From NCBI RefSeq assembly GCF_030758295.1, contig NZ_CP132335.1, forward strand, positions 2,332,412 through 2,396,411: DNA of 64,000 bases, in the 5' to 3' direction. This document shows, piece after piece, positions 10,715 through 20,317 of the stretch (positions within the stretch are counted from its first letter, which is position 1; every line of letters begins with the position of its first letter). The stretch comes from Pararhizobium sp. IMCC21322 (GTDB lineage Bacteria; Pseudomonadota; Alphaproteobacteria; Rhizobiales; GCA-2746425). Both the position numbers and the translations under genes were made by a program. The notes under the pieces are model-generated. The model made no database searches. It was not told where the DNA came from and was given only the letters and a program-made list of their open reading frames with translations.

Positions 10715-10849
10715 TTTTTCCTTTGGCAGATCATGCCGCGTCATATTTGTATCTACAAGCCATTGCTGCATTGCAAACCTTATTGGCACATGGTTTGTAT
10801 CGGCTTGCAGAGCAACCCAATCTACACCTTCATCAGGTCAGGAACCATC

Positions 10850-11767
10850 ATGTCAGAAGCGCAGATAATCAGTGGCAAAGAACTTGCCGGGACAGTGGTC
10901 GAAGCCGTCAAGATGGCGTCTTCCCGACTGATTAAGCAGACAGGTATCATCCCGGGAATTGCTGTTGTTATTGTAGGGGAAGATCCAGCCAGCCAGGTTT
11001 ATGTTCGCTCCAAGGGCAAGAAGGCAGAGGAGTGCGGGTTCTTGTCCCGCACGCACCGTTTGGATGATTCGGTCAGCGAAGCGGATCTGTTGGCGCTGGT
11101 TGAGAGCCTCAATGCGGACAAAGATATTCACGGCATTCTGGTGCAATTGCCATTGCCGGGGCAGATCTCCGAAGAAAAAGTCATTGAAACCATTCTGCCC
11201 GAAAAAGACGTGGATGGATTTCACCCGATCAATGTGGGTCTGTTGGGTTCGGGAAACCGGACACGCGCTATGATCCCTTGCACACCCGCCGGCAGCCTGC
11301 TGCTGGCGAAACAGGCCCTTGGCGATAATTTGAGCGGTCTGAATGCGGTTGTGGTGGGACGCTCCAACATTGTTGGCAAACCTGTCGCGGCATTGCTGCT
11401 TCAGGAAAGCTGCACAGTGACGATTGCCCATAGCCGCACTAAGGAGATCGAGGCTTTGTGCCGCACGGCTGATATTCTGGTCGCCGCCGTTGGGCGACCA
11501 CAAATGATCAAAACAGATTGGATCAAACCCGGTGCGACGATCATCGATGTTGGCATCAACCGCATTGATGCGCCTGAAAAGGGTGAGGGCAAAACGCGAC
11601 TTGTGGGCGATGTGGATTACGATGATGCGCTTAGTGTCGCGGGAGCCGTGACGCCGGTTCCCGGCGGTGTGGGGCCCATGACCATCGCCATGCTGATGGC
11701 CAACACGGCAACAGCTGCCGCACGTGCAGCCGGGCGGCCAGATCTTGAGCCCGCGCTTTCGCTCTAG
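10850..11767 (+). CDS. folD: Bifunctional methylene-THF dehydrogenase/methenyl-THF cyclohydrolase
   Basis: FolD interconverts 5,10-methylene- and 10-formyl-tetrahydrofolate using NADP. Motifs are [13 protein letters not shown] (catalytic Lys), [11 protein letters not shown], the dinucleotide loop GRSNIVGKP and [14 protein letters not shown]. The open frame runs back to 10487, but only ATG 10850 (MSEAQIISG) gives the normal 305-residue protein; GGAACC precedes it. It ends 11 bp before the convergent helicase gene. Confidence 0.97.
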   Translation: MSEAQIISGKELAGTVVEAVKMASSRLIKQTGIIPGIAVVIVGEDPASQVYVRSKGKKAEECGFLSRTHRLDDSVSEADLLALVESLNADKDIHGILVQLPLPGQISEEKVIETILPEKDVDGFHPINVGLLGSGNRTRAMIPCTPAGSLLLAKQALGDNLSGLNAVVVGRSNIVGKPVAALLLQESCTVTIAHSRTKEIEALCRTADILVAAVGRPQMIKTDWIKPGATIIDVGINRIDAPEKGEGKTRLVGDVDYDDALSVAGAVTPVPGGVGPMTIAMLMANTATAAARAAGRPDLEPALSL

Positions 11768-11778
11768 AGCAGAAGCTT

Positions 11779-12885
11779 TCAGCGAACGATGGTCAGCGTT
11801 TTGGCCGCACGTGTAATGGCGGTGTAAAGCCAGCGTTCTCGGTGTTCACGAAAGGCAAAGCTTTCGTCAAACAGCACAATATTATCCCATTGCGAACCCT
11901 GGGCCTTGTGAACGGTCAAGACATAGCCAAAATCAAACTCGTCTGATTTGCGTCGTTCCGGCCAGGCCAGGTTCCCTTCCAGTCCCTGAAAGAATTCCGG
12001 GCGCACCCGCACCCGAGTCTGCCGGGATTTGACGCCTTGGATAATTGGGGGTGGATCAGGCAGGACACGCAGATCATAGAGACCCGCACGGCCTTCCTTC
12101 GCTGCAGCCACGATCCAGAGACTGCCATTCAGCAGCCCTTTTTTCTTGTTGTTGCGCAAGCAAATCAGCCGTTCGCCCGGATGCGGCATGGAGCCATCAT
12201 AGGATTGCAGGGCGCGCATGCGGGCATTGTAATTCATGCGCGTGACATTGCGTCCCACAAGCGCCTGATCGGCCTCCATCATCAGCTCTGAATCAATATC
12301 CCTGCGGGAAATCACCTGGCTTTCGCCATATTGGCCGTAATCGAGTTTCAGGCCTTCGCGAATGCGCATCGACATTTCAATAATCGGATTATCACGCGCT
12401 TGCCGATGAACTTCGGTCAGCAGAAAATCCGGTTCATGTTCGGTGAAGAAGCCGCCGCCCTTGACCGGCGGCAATTGTGCCGGGTCGCCAAGAACAAGAA
12501 CTTTGGTGCCAAATGATAACAGGTCCCGCCCCAGATCTTCATCCACCATGGAGCATTCATCAATAATGATCAGATCGGCTTTGCCGGCAGGGCTGTCGCG
12601 GTTGATAGTGAAGGTTGGATCTGCGCCGGTCTCCTCGTCAGGCCGGTAAATCAGGCTGTGGATCGTGCCCGCATCTTCGCAGCCTTTTTCCCGCAGCACC
12701 TGTGCGGCCTTGCCGGTGAAGGCCGCAAACTCAACCGGTCCTTCAACGCCTTCAGCTAAATGCCGGGCGAGGGTGGTTTTGCCTGTGCCGGCATAACCGA
12801 ACAGACGAAACACTTGCGAAGCGCTTTCTTTGAACCATTCAGATACAAACGTCAGCGCCTGTTCCTGTTCCGGCGACCATTGCAT
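11779..12885 (-). CDS. RecD-like superfamily 1 DNA helicase
   Basis: This 368-residue ATP-dependent helicase has Walker A GYAGTGKTT (about 30-38), Walker B LIIIDECSMV (about 105-114), a LGDPAQLPPV motif III, TVHKAQGSQW (motif V) and YTAITRA (motif VI). The C-terminal UvrD/RecD 2A half is intact. The protein is short and lacks the N-terminal region of RecD2, matching the small AAA/ExoV-alpha-like helicases common in Hyphomicrobiales. A DNA-repair role is inferred only. Its start overlaps the upstream ABC-F stop by one base (TGATG), so the two genes are probably translationally coupled. Confidence 0.85.
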   Translation of the reverse strand: MQWSPEQEQALTFVSEWFKESASQVFRLFGYAGTGKTTLARHLAEGVEGPVEFAAFTGKAAQVLREKGCEDAGTIHSLIYRPDEETGADPTFTINRDSPAGKADLIIIDECSMVDEDLGRDLLSFGTKVLVLGDPAQLPPVKGGGFFTEHEPDFLLTEVHRQARDNPIIEMSMRIREGLKLDYGQYGESQVISRRDIDSELMMEADQALVGRNVTRMNYNARMRALQSYDGSMPHPGERLICLRNNKKKGLLNGSLWIVAAAKEGRAGLYDLRVLPDPPPIIQGVKSRQTRVRVRPEFFQGLEGNLAWPERRKSDEFDFGYVLTVHKAQGSQWDNIVLFDESFAFREHRERWLYTAITRAAKTLTIVR

Positions 12886-14699
12886 CAGGCAGCATCTCCC
12901 GTTTCGATCTCCTCACGCAGCATCTCAAGCTCCAGCCATTGTTCTTCTTTTTTGGAGAGTTTTCCCTGAGCAACTTCGAGATCTTTAGCGGTTTTTGTAA
13001 ACTTGTCGGGTTCTTTTCTGAACAGATCGGGCTTCGCCATCAGCGTCTCAAACGCGTTGATTTTAACACCAAGCTCCTCGATCTCGCCAGGCAGTGTTTT
13101 CAAAGCATGTTGCTGTTTGAAGCTGAGCTTGGGCTTGCTTTTCGGCACTCCGGCCAATTTGTTTGCTTTCCGGCTCTTCGATTTTGTTTCGCTCTGTTTT
13201 CCAGGTCGTTTGCCGCGTTGTGTCAGCATGTCCGAATAGCCGCCCGGATAATCCTGCCAGTGGCCGTCGCCATCGCTTGTCAGTGTGCTTGTGACAGTGC
13301 GGTCGAGAAAGTCCCGATCATGGCTGACCAGAATAACGGTTCCTGGATAGTCCGCAATCAGCTCCTGAAGCAGGTCAAGCGTGTCCAGATCCAGATCATT
13401 GGTCGGCTCATCCAGCACCAGAAGATTGGATGGTTTTGCCAGCGCTCGTGCCAGCATCGCTCGTGCACGTTCACCACCCGACAGTTTGCCAACGGCCGTT
13501 CCTGCCTGTTCCGGCGTAAACAGAAAATCCTTCATGTAGCTGAAAACATGGCGCTGCTGATCGCCAACCAACAGCATATCGCCAAGGCCACCCGTCAGCA
13601 CATCTTTCAGGCTTTGCTTGTCATCAAGTTGTTCACGCTTTTGGTCCAGCGTCAGCATCTCCAGATTGGAGCCCAGCTTGATGGAACCACTATCCGGTTC
13701 CATCTGCCCCGTAAGCAGTTTGACAAGAGTTGTCTTGCCTGCACCATTCGGCCCGACAACGCCAATACGATCCCCGCGATTGATACGTACCGAAAAATCG
13801 GAAACGATGGTACGTCCATCATAGGCCTTTACCAGATCTTTGGCTTCAATGACCCGCTTGCCCGACGTTTCCGCCTCAGCTGCCTGCATGTCCACCGAGC
13901 CAGTGCGTTGGCGCAGATTGCGGCGCTTGTCGCGCAAGGCATGCAGACCATCAAGGCGTCGGACATTGCGTTTGCGCCTTGCGGTCACGCCATAGCGTAG
14001 CCAGTGTTCTTCACGAACAATTTTCCGGTCCAGCTTGTGGCGTTCGGTTTCTTCTTCTTCCAAAACCTTGTCACGCCAGGCTTCAAAACTGGCAAAGCCT
14101 TCATTGATGCGTCGCGTCACACCACGGTCGATCCAGACGGTCGCGCCAGTGAGGCGTTCCAGAAAGGCCCTGTCATGGCTGATCAGTACAAAGGCTGAGC
14201 GCATGGAGAGCAATTCCCGCTCCAGCCATTCAATGGTCGGAAGGTCCAGATGGTTGGTGGGTTCGTCCAGAAACAGAATATCAGGCTCCGGCGCTATGGC
14301 GCGTGCCAAAGCCGAACGTCGTGCTTCACCACCTGAAAGGTTGGCAGGATTTTCCGTGCCATCCAGCCCCAATTCATTCAGCAGATACAGCGCCCGATAA
14401 TTCTCATCACCCTCAGTGAGGCCGGCTTCCACATATTCCAGCGTTGTCGTGTAGCCGGATAAATCGGGTTCCTGCGGCAAGTAGCGGGTGGTGGTGCCGG
14501 ACTGCATGATCGGCTCGCCCTTGTCAGCCTCCACAAGGCTGGCTGCAATTTTGAGAAGTGTGGATTTTCCGGAGCCATTGCGGCCAACCAGCGCGATGCG
14601 CTCGCCCTCATGAATGAGCAATTCCGCACCTTCCAGCAGCGGCGTGCCACCAAAGGTCAGAAAAACATTCTGCAGTGTCAGAAGAGGAGCGGCCATCAT
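12885..14699 (-). CDS. ABC-F family ATPase (Uup-like)
   Basis: This is a soluble protein with duplicated ABC domains and no membrane part. Walker A motifs are GRNGSGKST (near residue 40) and GPNGAGKTT (near 320). Signatures are LSGGEARRSALARA and LSGGERARAMLARA, and each half has the LDEPTNHLD or LDEPTNDLD Walker B. The C-terminal 80 residues form a basic linker and a coiled coil (FKQQHALKTLPGEIEEL...EEQWLELE) as in Uup, which binds DNA and acts on ribosomes or recombination intermediates. Length is 604. ATG 14699 and 14696 are both possible starts. Confidence 0.9.
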   Translation of the reverse strand: MMAAPLLTLQNVFLTFGGTPLLEGAELLIHEGERIALVGRNGSGKSTLLKIAASLVEADKGEPIMQSGTTTRYLPQEPDLSGYTTTLEYVEAGLTEGDENYRALYLLNELGLDGTENPANLSGGEARRSALARAIAPEPDILFLDEPTNHLDLPTIEWLERELLSMRSAFVLISHDRAFLERLTGATVWIDRGVTRRINEGFASFEAWRDKVLEEEETERHKLDRKIVREEHWLRYGVTARRKRNVRRLDGLHALRDKRRNLRQRTGSVDMQAAEAETSGKRVIEAKDLVKAYDGRTIVSDFSVRINRGDRIGVVGPNGAGKTTLVKLLTGQMEPDSGSIKLGSNLEMLTLDQKREQLDDKQSLKDVLTGGLGDMLLVGDQQRHVFSYMKDFLFTPEQAGTAVGKLSGGERARAMLARALAKPSNLLVLDEPTNDLDLDTLDLLQELIADYPGTVILVSHDRDFLDRTVTSTLTSDGDGHWQDYPGGYSDMLTQRGKRPGKQSETKSKSRKANKLAGVPKSKPKLSFKQQHALKTLPGEIEELGVKINAFETLMAKPDLFRKEPDKFTKTAKDLEVAQGKLSKKEEQWLELEMLREEIETGDAA

Positions 14700-14790
14700 G
14701 TTCCGGGAATCGTTGAGGGTTGATCACCGCCTATATGGGGGATCAGCGGATTGGATGCAAAGGGATTGGTCAGTATGATCTGAGCACACC

Positions 14791-14820
14791 AAAGAAAAGG
14801 GCGACCCGCAGGCCGCCCTG
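14791..14820 (-). terminator. Rho-independent terminator of the pyrimidine ABC/catabolic operon
   Basis: On the minus strand AGGGCGGCC and GGTCGCCCT arms are followed by TTTTCTTT. It lies just past the substrate-binding protein stop at 14843, closing the long minus-strand operon. Confidence 0.75.
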
Positions 14821-14842
14821 ATCAAACAATGAGGTCGATCTG

Positions 14843-15847
14843 TTACATCGCCATGGCTTTGTCGATGACCACATGTGTCCAGGCACCTTCCGGTGCTTTG
14901 GAAATCACGGGGTCAGAACCACCGGCCAGCAGCGTATCGATTGTGCGCTGATAATCTGCAGGGTCCAGCTTGCCACCGGCATCACCCAGCAATTTGGCAA
15001 TTTCGCCCATCATCCGCTTCTGATGCTTTTCGGTTTGCGCACCGGTTTCATCATACTCAAGAACGATGTCCGCTGCAGCATCCGGATTTTCCTTGGCCCA
15101 GTCCCAGCCCTTCATGGAGGCTGCTACAAAACGTGCCATTTTGTCGACGAACGCAGGGTCTTCAAGATTTTCTTCAAGCACATAGATGCCGTCTTCCAAA
15201 GTGGAAACGCCCTGATCTTCATATTTGAAAACAACCAGCTCGTCTTCCGGAATGCCGGCATCCAGCACCTGACCATATTCATTGTAGGTCATGGTGGAGA
15301 TGCAATCAGCCTGTTTCTGAATGATCGGGTCCACATTGAAACCCTGTTTCAGAACGGTCACGCCATCAGAGCCGCCATCAGTTGAAATGCCAAGCTGAGA
15401 CATCCAGGACAGGAACGGATATTCATTGCCGAAGAACCAGACACCAATGGTCTTGCCTTTAAAGTCTTCCGGGCTGGTAATGCCGGTTTCTTTGCGGCAG
15501 GTCAGCATCAGACCAGAGCTTTTGAATGGCTGCGCAATATTGACAACAGGCACACCGCGCTCACGCGCAGCCATGGCAGATGGCATCCAGTTCAACATCA
15601 CATCAGCGCCACCGCCAGCCAGAACCTGTGGCGGGGAAATATCAGGCGCACCCGGCTTGATGGTCACATCCAGATCCATGTCTGAATAATAGCCGTTTTC
15701 CAGTGCTACATAATAGCCTGCAAACTGCGCCTGTGTGACCCACTGCAATTGCAGTGTTACAGGGTCGGCTGCAAAGCCGGTGGATGCTGCAACGCTTATG
15801 CCGGTTGCAACTCCCAGAGCCATAGCCCCTTTAAGAAGTCTCTTCAT
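14843..15847 (-). CDS. NMT1/THI5-like ABC transporter substrate-binding protein
   Basis: This 334-residue periplasmic binding protein has a classic signal peptide (MKRLLKGAMALGVATG...GFAA). The NMT1-like opening VTLQLQWVTQAQFAGYYVALENGYY follows, then GGGADVMLNW and a middle SPEDFKGKTIGVW. Family members bind pyrimidine moieties (hydroxymethylpyrimidine), sulfonates and related heterocycles. As the last gene of an operon with hydA, the carbamoylase and two permeases, it most likely delivers pyrimidine bases or hydantoin-like substrates, though specificity is inferred from context. Confidence 0.88.
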   Translation of the reverse strand: MKRLLKGAMALGVATGISVAASTGFAADPVTLQLQWVTQAQFAGYYVALENGYYSDMDLDVTIKPGAPDISPPQVLAGGGADVMLNWMPSAMAARERGVPVVNIAQPFKSSGLMLTCRKETGITSPEDFKGKTIGVWFFGNEYPFLSWMSQLGISTDGGSDGVTVLKQGFNVDPIIQKQADCISTMTYNEYGQVLDAGIPEDELVVFKYEDQGVSTLEDGIYVLEENLEDPAFVDKMARFVAASMKGWDWAKENPDAAADIVLEYDETGAQTEKHQKRMMGEIAKLLGDAGGKLDPADYQRTIDTLLAGGSDPVISKAPEGAWTHVVIDKAMAM

Positions 15848-15905
15848 TGTTGTCTCCTTGTTAGATGCGCCAGTGCGGCGCTGTTGGTATTAAAACCCAA
15901 TCTCT

Positions 15906-17063
15906 TCAGCCTCGTGCCGAGGGATGCCAGAAGGTAATCCTGCGCTCAATAAGCGCAATTAGACCATAGAAGGTTGACCCGGCCAAAGCTGCTACCGCAA
16001 TGGTGGCCCAGACCAAATCCGTATTCAAGCGACCAAATTCTGTACTGATCCGAAAACCCATGCCCACGGTCGGTGAACCAAAGAATTCGGCGACGATCGC
16101 ACCGATCAATGCCAGCGTTGAGTTTATCTTCAGAGCGTTGAAAATGAACGGCATGGCATTTGGCAGGCGCAACTTGGAAAGCGTTTGCCCGTAAGAGGCC
16201 GCATAGGTGCGCATTAAATCCTTTTCCATGTTTCCGGCAGCGGCAAACCCGGCCACCGTATTCACCAGCATCGGAAAGAAAATCATGATCACAACAACGG
16301 CGATTTTTGAGCTCGGTCCAAACCCGAACCACATCACCATGATCGGGGCCACGCCGATAATCGGCAATGCAGAGGCCATATTGCCAACGGGCAGAAGACC
16401 GCGTTGCAGGAAGGGAACCTTGTCCACCAGAACAGCGACAACAAAGCCTGCGCCGCAGCCAATGATGTAACCCGGCAAAACCCCCAACAGGAATGTTTGC
16501 CGGAAGTCAGCCCACAGCAACGGCAGTGATTCAGCAATCCGTGCGCCGATCTGGCTTGGGGGTGGCAGCAGCACATAGGGGACGCCCGCACCCACGACAA
16601 TCATTTCCCACAGCAGCAGCAGCCACAATCCGAACAGGACCGGAATGGCAAGGTCGAGCAGGGTTTGTTTATACCCTTTCAAACGACGATCGGACAGACG
16701 GGTCACCACATGCCATGCCAACAACCAACTACCTGCCAGAAGCAGCCAGAAGCCCCATCCAGCGACGCCGGTATAGGCAGGCAACATGAACAGCAGAATA
16801 CCGACGGTCACATGTGCAGACAGGAAGAGAATAATATCTCCGAACCAGCCCTGGAAGCGAACGGAAGCGACCGCACCAGCGATCAGAATGACACACAGCC
16901 CGGCAGGCGTGCGCAGCGGTTTTGCAATGCCATCATCACCTGCAAGAAAGGCCAGAGGAACAAACAGCGCGATAAGTGTGCAAAGGATTGCGAGCCAGAT
17001 AAGCGGTTCGCGCCACTCTTCAGGCAGCGTTGGTATTTTTGGTGTCACGGTGATTTCGCTCAT
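15906..17063 (-). CDS. ABC transporter permease (BPD type), long N-terminal extension
   Basis: Inner-membrane permease of the NMT1-type importer. The C-terminal half is a standard SsuC/TauC-like domain with the EAA loop (YAASYGQTLSKLRLPNAMPFI). The N-terminal ~150 residues carry four or five extra hydrophobic segments, making it much longer (385 residues) than its partner. An open frame continues to 17147. ATG 17063 is preferred because it forms an ATGA overlap with the stop of the upstream permease. It is separated by 58 bp from the binding-protein gene. Confidence 0.88.
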   Translation of the reverse strand: MSEITVTPKIPTLPEEWREPLIWLAILCTLIALFVPLAFLAGDDGIAKPLRTPAGLCVILIAGAVASVRFQGWFGDIILFLSAHVTVGILLFMLPAYTGVAGWGFWLLLAGSWLLAWHVVTRLSDRRLKGYKQTLLDLAIPVLFGLWLLLLWEMIVVGAGVPYVLLPPPSQIGARIAESLPLLWADFRQTFLLGVLPGYIIGCGAGFVVAVLVDKVPFLQRGLLPVGNMASALPIIGVAPIMVMWFGFGPSSKIAVVVIMIFFPMLVNTVAGFAAAGNMEKDLMRTYAASYGQTLSKLRLPNAMPFIFNALKINSTLALIGAIVAEFFGSPTVGMGFRISTEFGRLNTDLVWATIAVAALAGSTFYGLIALIERRITFWHPSARG

Positions 17064-18001
17064 GACCCGGCCTCGACTTTTTCGCCCATGCGCCGGCGCA
17101 TCCATTTTTCGGCAACACCAACCAGCGCCACCAGCATGGCTGCACAAAAGGCGGCCATCAGCAGGGCTGACCAGATCAGCACTGTCTGACCATAGTACGA
17201 GCCCGATAGAAGCCGTGCACCAAGACCCGCGACAGCGCCTGTTGGCAATTCACCAACAATGGCACCGATCAGTGAAATCGCAATTGCCACTTTCATACTG
17301 GTGAAAAGATAGGGCAGGGACGAAGGCCAGCGCAGCTTCCAGAAAGTCTGCCACGCGCTGCCATTATAGGTGCGCAGCAGATCAAGATGCATCTTGTCAG
17401 GCGACCGCAGCCCTTTGACCATGCCGACAGTAATGGGAAAGAAGGACAGATACATGGAAATCAGCGCTTTTGGCAGCAACCCGCGAATACCAACCGCGTC
17501 CAGTACCAGAATGACCATTGGCGCAATGGCCAGAATGGGAATGGTTTGAGACGTGATGATCCATGGCATCAGGCTCTTTTCCATGGACAGGACATGAACA
17601 ATGATTGTTGCCAGCAAAATGCCAAGCCCGGTTCCCATCAAAAAGCCCAGAAGCGTGGGCGCCAGGGTTACACCGGCATGATAGACCAGACTGCGTTTGG
17701 ATGTGATTTTCTTGTTAAAAACAGTGTCCCAAAGATTTTCCGCTACCTGATGAGGCGAGGGCAGGACCGGCCGTTCCTGATTCAATGTGGAGACCACAAA
17801 TTCAATGGTAGAAGGCGTGGCTTCCGCACGCTCGTCGAGACTGCGCTGAAACGTTGAATTCATGCTGATTGCCGCAACATACCAAATAGCGATTATGCCG
17901 AGGACAACCACAGTCACCGGGAGCAGCGTCCCGGAGAGCGCACGGCTCAACAGGCCTTTTTGAGGTTTTGAAACGGGCGACGCCATGGCATCAGTCGTCA
18001 T
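17060..18001 (-). CDS. ABC transporter permease (BPD type)
   Basis: Second inner-membrane permease of the importer, 313 residues. One membrane segment near the N-terminus (about 24-46) is followed by an extracytoplasmic stretch and five further segments. The EAA loop region is LRTYNGSAWQTFWKLRWPSSLPYL. Its start overlaps the ATPase gene by 11 bases and its stop overlaps the next permease by 4 bases, so the three are translationally coupled and probably form a heterodimeric channel. Confidence 0.9.
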   Translation of the reverse strand: MTTDAMASPVSKPQKGLLSRALSGTLLPVTVVVLGIIAIWYVAAISMNSTFQRSLDERAEATPSTIEFVVSTLNQERPVLPSPHQVAENLWDTVFNKKITSKRSLVYHAGVTLAPTLLGFLMGTGLGILLATIIVHVLSMEKSLMPWIITSQTIPILAIAPMVILVLDAVGIRGLLPKALISMYLSFFPITVGMVKGLRSPDKMHLDLLRTYNGSAWQTFWKLRWPSSLPYLFTSMKVAIAISLIGAIVGELPTGAVAGLGARLLSGSYYGQTVLIWSALLMAAFCAAMLVALVGVAEKWMRRRMGEKVEAGS

Positions 18002-18806
18002 AGGAATGTCCCGCCCTCAAGCCTTCACGGACGCGGTGGGCAATTTCCAGGAATTGCGGCGTTTCGCGGACATCCAGCGTGCGTTCACGCGGTAAATTGC
18101 AATCAATCACATCATGAACGCGGCCCGGCCGTGGTGACATCACAACGATCTTGGTGGACAGGAACACGGCCTCCGGGATCGAGTGAGTGACAAAGACCAC
18201 TGTTTTGTTGGTCTTTTCCCAGAGCTTCAAAAGCTGCTCATTCAAATGATCGCGGACAATCTCGTCCAGTGCGCCGAATGGCTCATCCATAAGAAGAAGA
18301 TCGGGTTCCACGGCCAGTGCGCGTGCAATGGACGCCCGCTGCTGCATGCCGCCGGATAATTGCCAGGGGAATTTTTTCTCAAACCCTGTGAGGTTTACCA
18401 GATCCAGATTTTTCGCGATCCGGCTGTTCTGTTCCTCTTTGGACAGGCCCATGATTTCCAGTGGCAGCGCGATGTTGCGATCGATGGTTCGCCACGGGTA
18501 CAGCGCGGCGGCCTGAAACACATAGCCGTAAGCGCGGTTCAGCCTGGCCTGTTCGGGTGAAACACCATTGACCGTGATTGTACCCGCAGTTGCGCGCTCA
18601 AGATCAGCGATCACGCGCAGCAATGTGGTTTTGCCGCAGCCTGACGGGCCGATCAAGGAGACGAACTCACCTTCAGCAATCGACAAATCAATATCTGACA
18701 GGGCGTGGACCGGGCCATCATTTGTTTCAAATATCAGCGACAGATCATCAATCTGAATCACAGATTTTTCGCTGACATCCGGTTCCTTCAAAGAAGGCTC
18801 ATTCAT
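17991..18806 (-). CDS. ABC transporter ATP-binding protein of the pyrimidine-cluster importer
   Basis: A 271-residue nitrate/sulfonate/taurine-type ATPase. Walker A is GPSGCGKTT, the signature LSGGMQQRASIARAL, Walker B LLLMDEPFGALD and the switch VTHSIPEAVFLS. It lies 23 bp downstream of hydA and overlaps the permease gene, placing import and catabolism in one transcript. Confidence 0.93.
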   Translation of the reverse strand: MNEPSLKEPDVSEKSVIQIDDLSLIFETNDGPVHALSDIDLSIAEGEFVSLIGPSGCGKTTLLRVIADLERATAGTITVNGVSPEQARLNRAYGYVFQAAALYPWRTIDRNIALPLEIMGLSKEEQNSRIAKNLDLVNLTGFEKKFPWQLSGGMQQRASIARALAVEPDLLLMDEPFGALDEIVRDHLNEQLLKLWEKTNKTVVFVTHSIPEAVFLSTKIVVMSPRPGRVHDVIDCNLPRERTLDVRETPQFLEIAHRVREGLRAGHSYDD

Positions 18807-18829
18807 GCATACACCTAATCTGTTCAGCC

Positions 18830-20278
18830 CTAAACGCCAGCAGGAATGCCGCTGCGCTCAATTTTGCGTGGATGCGTCAGCTCTTTCCAGGTGGACAGGG
18901 CCTGATTAACGGGAGGGTTGGCTTCGCGTTTGATGAAGCGCCCGCGACCGGTTTCGCCGATCACGTCGCCTTCCTTGTACACCATCTCACCCCGGTTGAA
19001 GGTCATGACCGGCAGGCCCGTCACTTCAAAGCCTTCGAACACATTGTAATCAATGGCTGATTTCTGTGTGCTGGCTTGAATGGTTTTTGACGCTTCAGGA
19101 TCCCAGACCACAATGTCAGCATCCGCACCGGGCATGATCGCACCCTTCTTGGGATACATGTTGAGAATGCGGGCAATGTTGGTAGAGGTCACAGCCACAA
19201 ATTCATTCATGGTCAAACGGCCTGTGCGCACACCGCGCGTCCACAACACAGGCATCCGGTCTTCCAGACCGCCCGTTCCATTCGGAATTTTCGTAAAATC
19301 ACCGATGCCTGACCGCTTTTGCTCTGTGGTAAATGCGCAATGATCGGTCGCAACCACCTGAAGGCTGCCGGCAGCAAGCCCTGCCCATAATCCATCCTGA
19401 TTCAGCTTGTCGCGGAATGGCGGTGACATGACGCGGCGCGCCGCATAATCCCAGTCTTCGTTGAAATACTCGCTTTCATCCAGCGTCAGATGCTGGATCA
19501 ACGGTTCCCCATAGACCCGCATACCCTTTTGCCGCGCGCGGCGAATGGCTTCGTGGGCCTGTTCGCAGGAAACATGAACAATATAAAGCGGAACACCAGC
19601 CTGATCGGCAATCATGATCGCACGATTGGCAGCTTCCCCTTCAACTTCGGGCGGGCGGGAATAGCCATGAGCTTCCGGGCCATTGTTGCCTTCGGCCAGA
19701 AGCCGTTGCTGGATTTGTGCCACCACATCGCCATTTTCGGCATGGACCAGCGGCATGGCTCCAATTTCGGCGCATCGGGAGAAGGATGCGAACATCTCGT
19801 CATCATCCACCATCAAGGCACCCTTATAGGCCATGAAGTGTTTGAACGTATTGATGCCTTCGGCCACGACCTTCGGCATGTCGTTGAAAATCTGCTCGCT
19901 CCAGCCGGTGATTGCCATGTGGAACGAATAGTCAGTCCGCGCTTTCCCGGCTTTCTGATACCATTGTTGCAGCGGGTCCAGCAGGCCACCCGATGGGTCA
20001 GGCAGGCAGAAATCCACGACCATTGTGGTGCCACCGGCCAGAGCGGCTGCCGTGCCAGTGTCAAAATCATCTGTGGAATGGGTGCCCATAAACGGCATTT
20101 CCAAATGGGTGTGCGGGTCGATACCGCCGGGCATCACATAGCAGCCGGAAGCATCGATGATTTCATCGCCCTCAAGATCAGCGCCAACCGCAACAATGCT
20201 TTCGCCATCTATCAGCACGTCAGCCTTGTAGGTGCGGTCAGCGGCAACAATGGTTCCGCCCTTGATAACTTTGGTCAT
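18830..20278 (-). CDS. hydA: Dihydropyrimidinase
   Basis: This enzyme hydrolyses dihydrouracil and dihydrothymine to N-carbamoyl-beta-amino acids, the second step of reductive pyrimidine breakdown. Metal ligands are in GGIDPHTHLEMPF. The carbamylated lysine is in FKHFMAYKG, with further His ligands in YIVHVSCEQA and MPLVHAENGD. Length 482 matches the D-hydantoinase/dihydropyrimidinase family. Its neighbours, a carbamoylase upstream and an importer downstream, favour pyrimidines over hydantoins. Confidence 0.94.
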   Translation of the reverse strand: MTKVIKGGTIVAADRTYKADVLIDGESIVAVGADLEGDEIIDASGCYVMPGGIDPHTHLEMPFMGTHSTDDFDTGTAAALAGGTTMVVDFCLPDPSGGLLDPLQQWYQKAGKARTDYSFHMAITGWSEQIFNDMPKVVAEGINTFKHFMAYKGALMVDDDEMFASFSRCAEIGAMPLVHAENGDVVAQIQQRLLAEGNNGPEAHGYSRPPEVEGEAANRAIMIADQAGVPLYIVHVSCEQAHEAIRRARQKGMRVYGEPLIQHLTLDESEYFNEDWDYAARRVMSPPFRDKLNQDGLWAGLAAGSLQVVATDHCAFTTEQKRSGIGDFTKIPNGTGGLEDRMPVLWTRGVRTGRLTMNEFVAVTSTNIARILNMYPKKGAIMPGADADIVVWDPEASKTIQASTQKSAIDYNVFEGFEVTGLPVMTFNRGEMVYKEGDVIGETGRGRFIKREANPPVNQALSTWKELTHPRKIERSGIPAGV

Positions 20279-20317
20279 GGTAAAACTCCTCAGTCGTTCG
20301 TTCGGCTGTCGCGTCAG

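Noticed and set aside
10715-10849. Possible purine riboswitch before adenine deaminase
   Set aside because: No conserved purine-aptamer core or terminator-like alternative stem was found in the 135-bp gap.
12939-14000. 353-codon plus-strand open frame opposite the ABC-F gene
   Set aside because: The minus strand encodes two complete ABC domains; this is a shadow.
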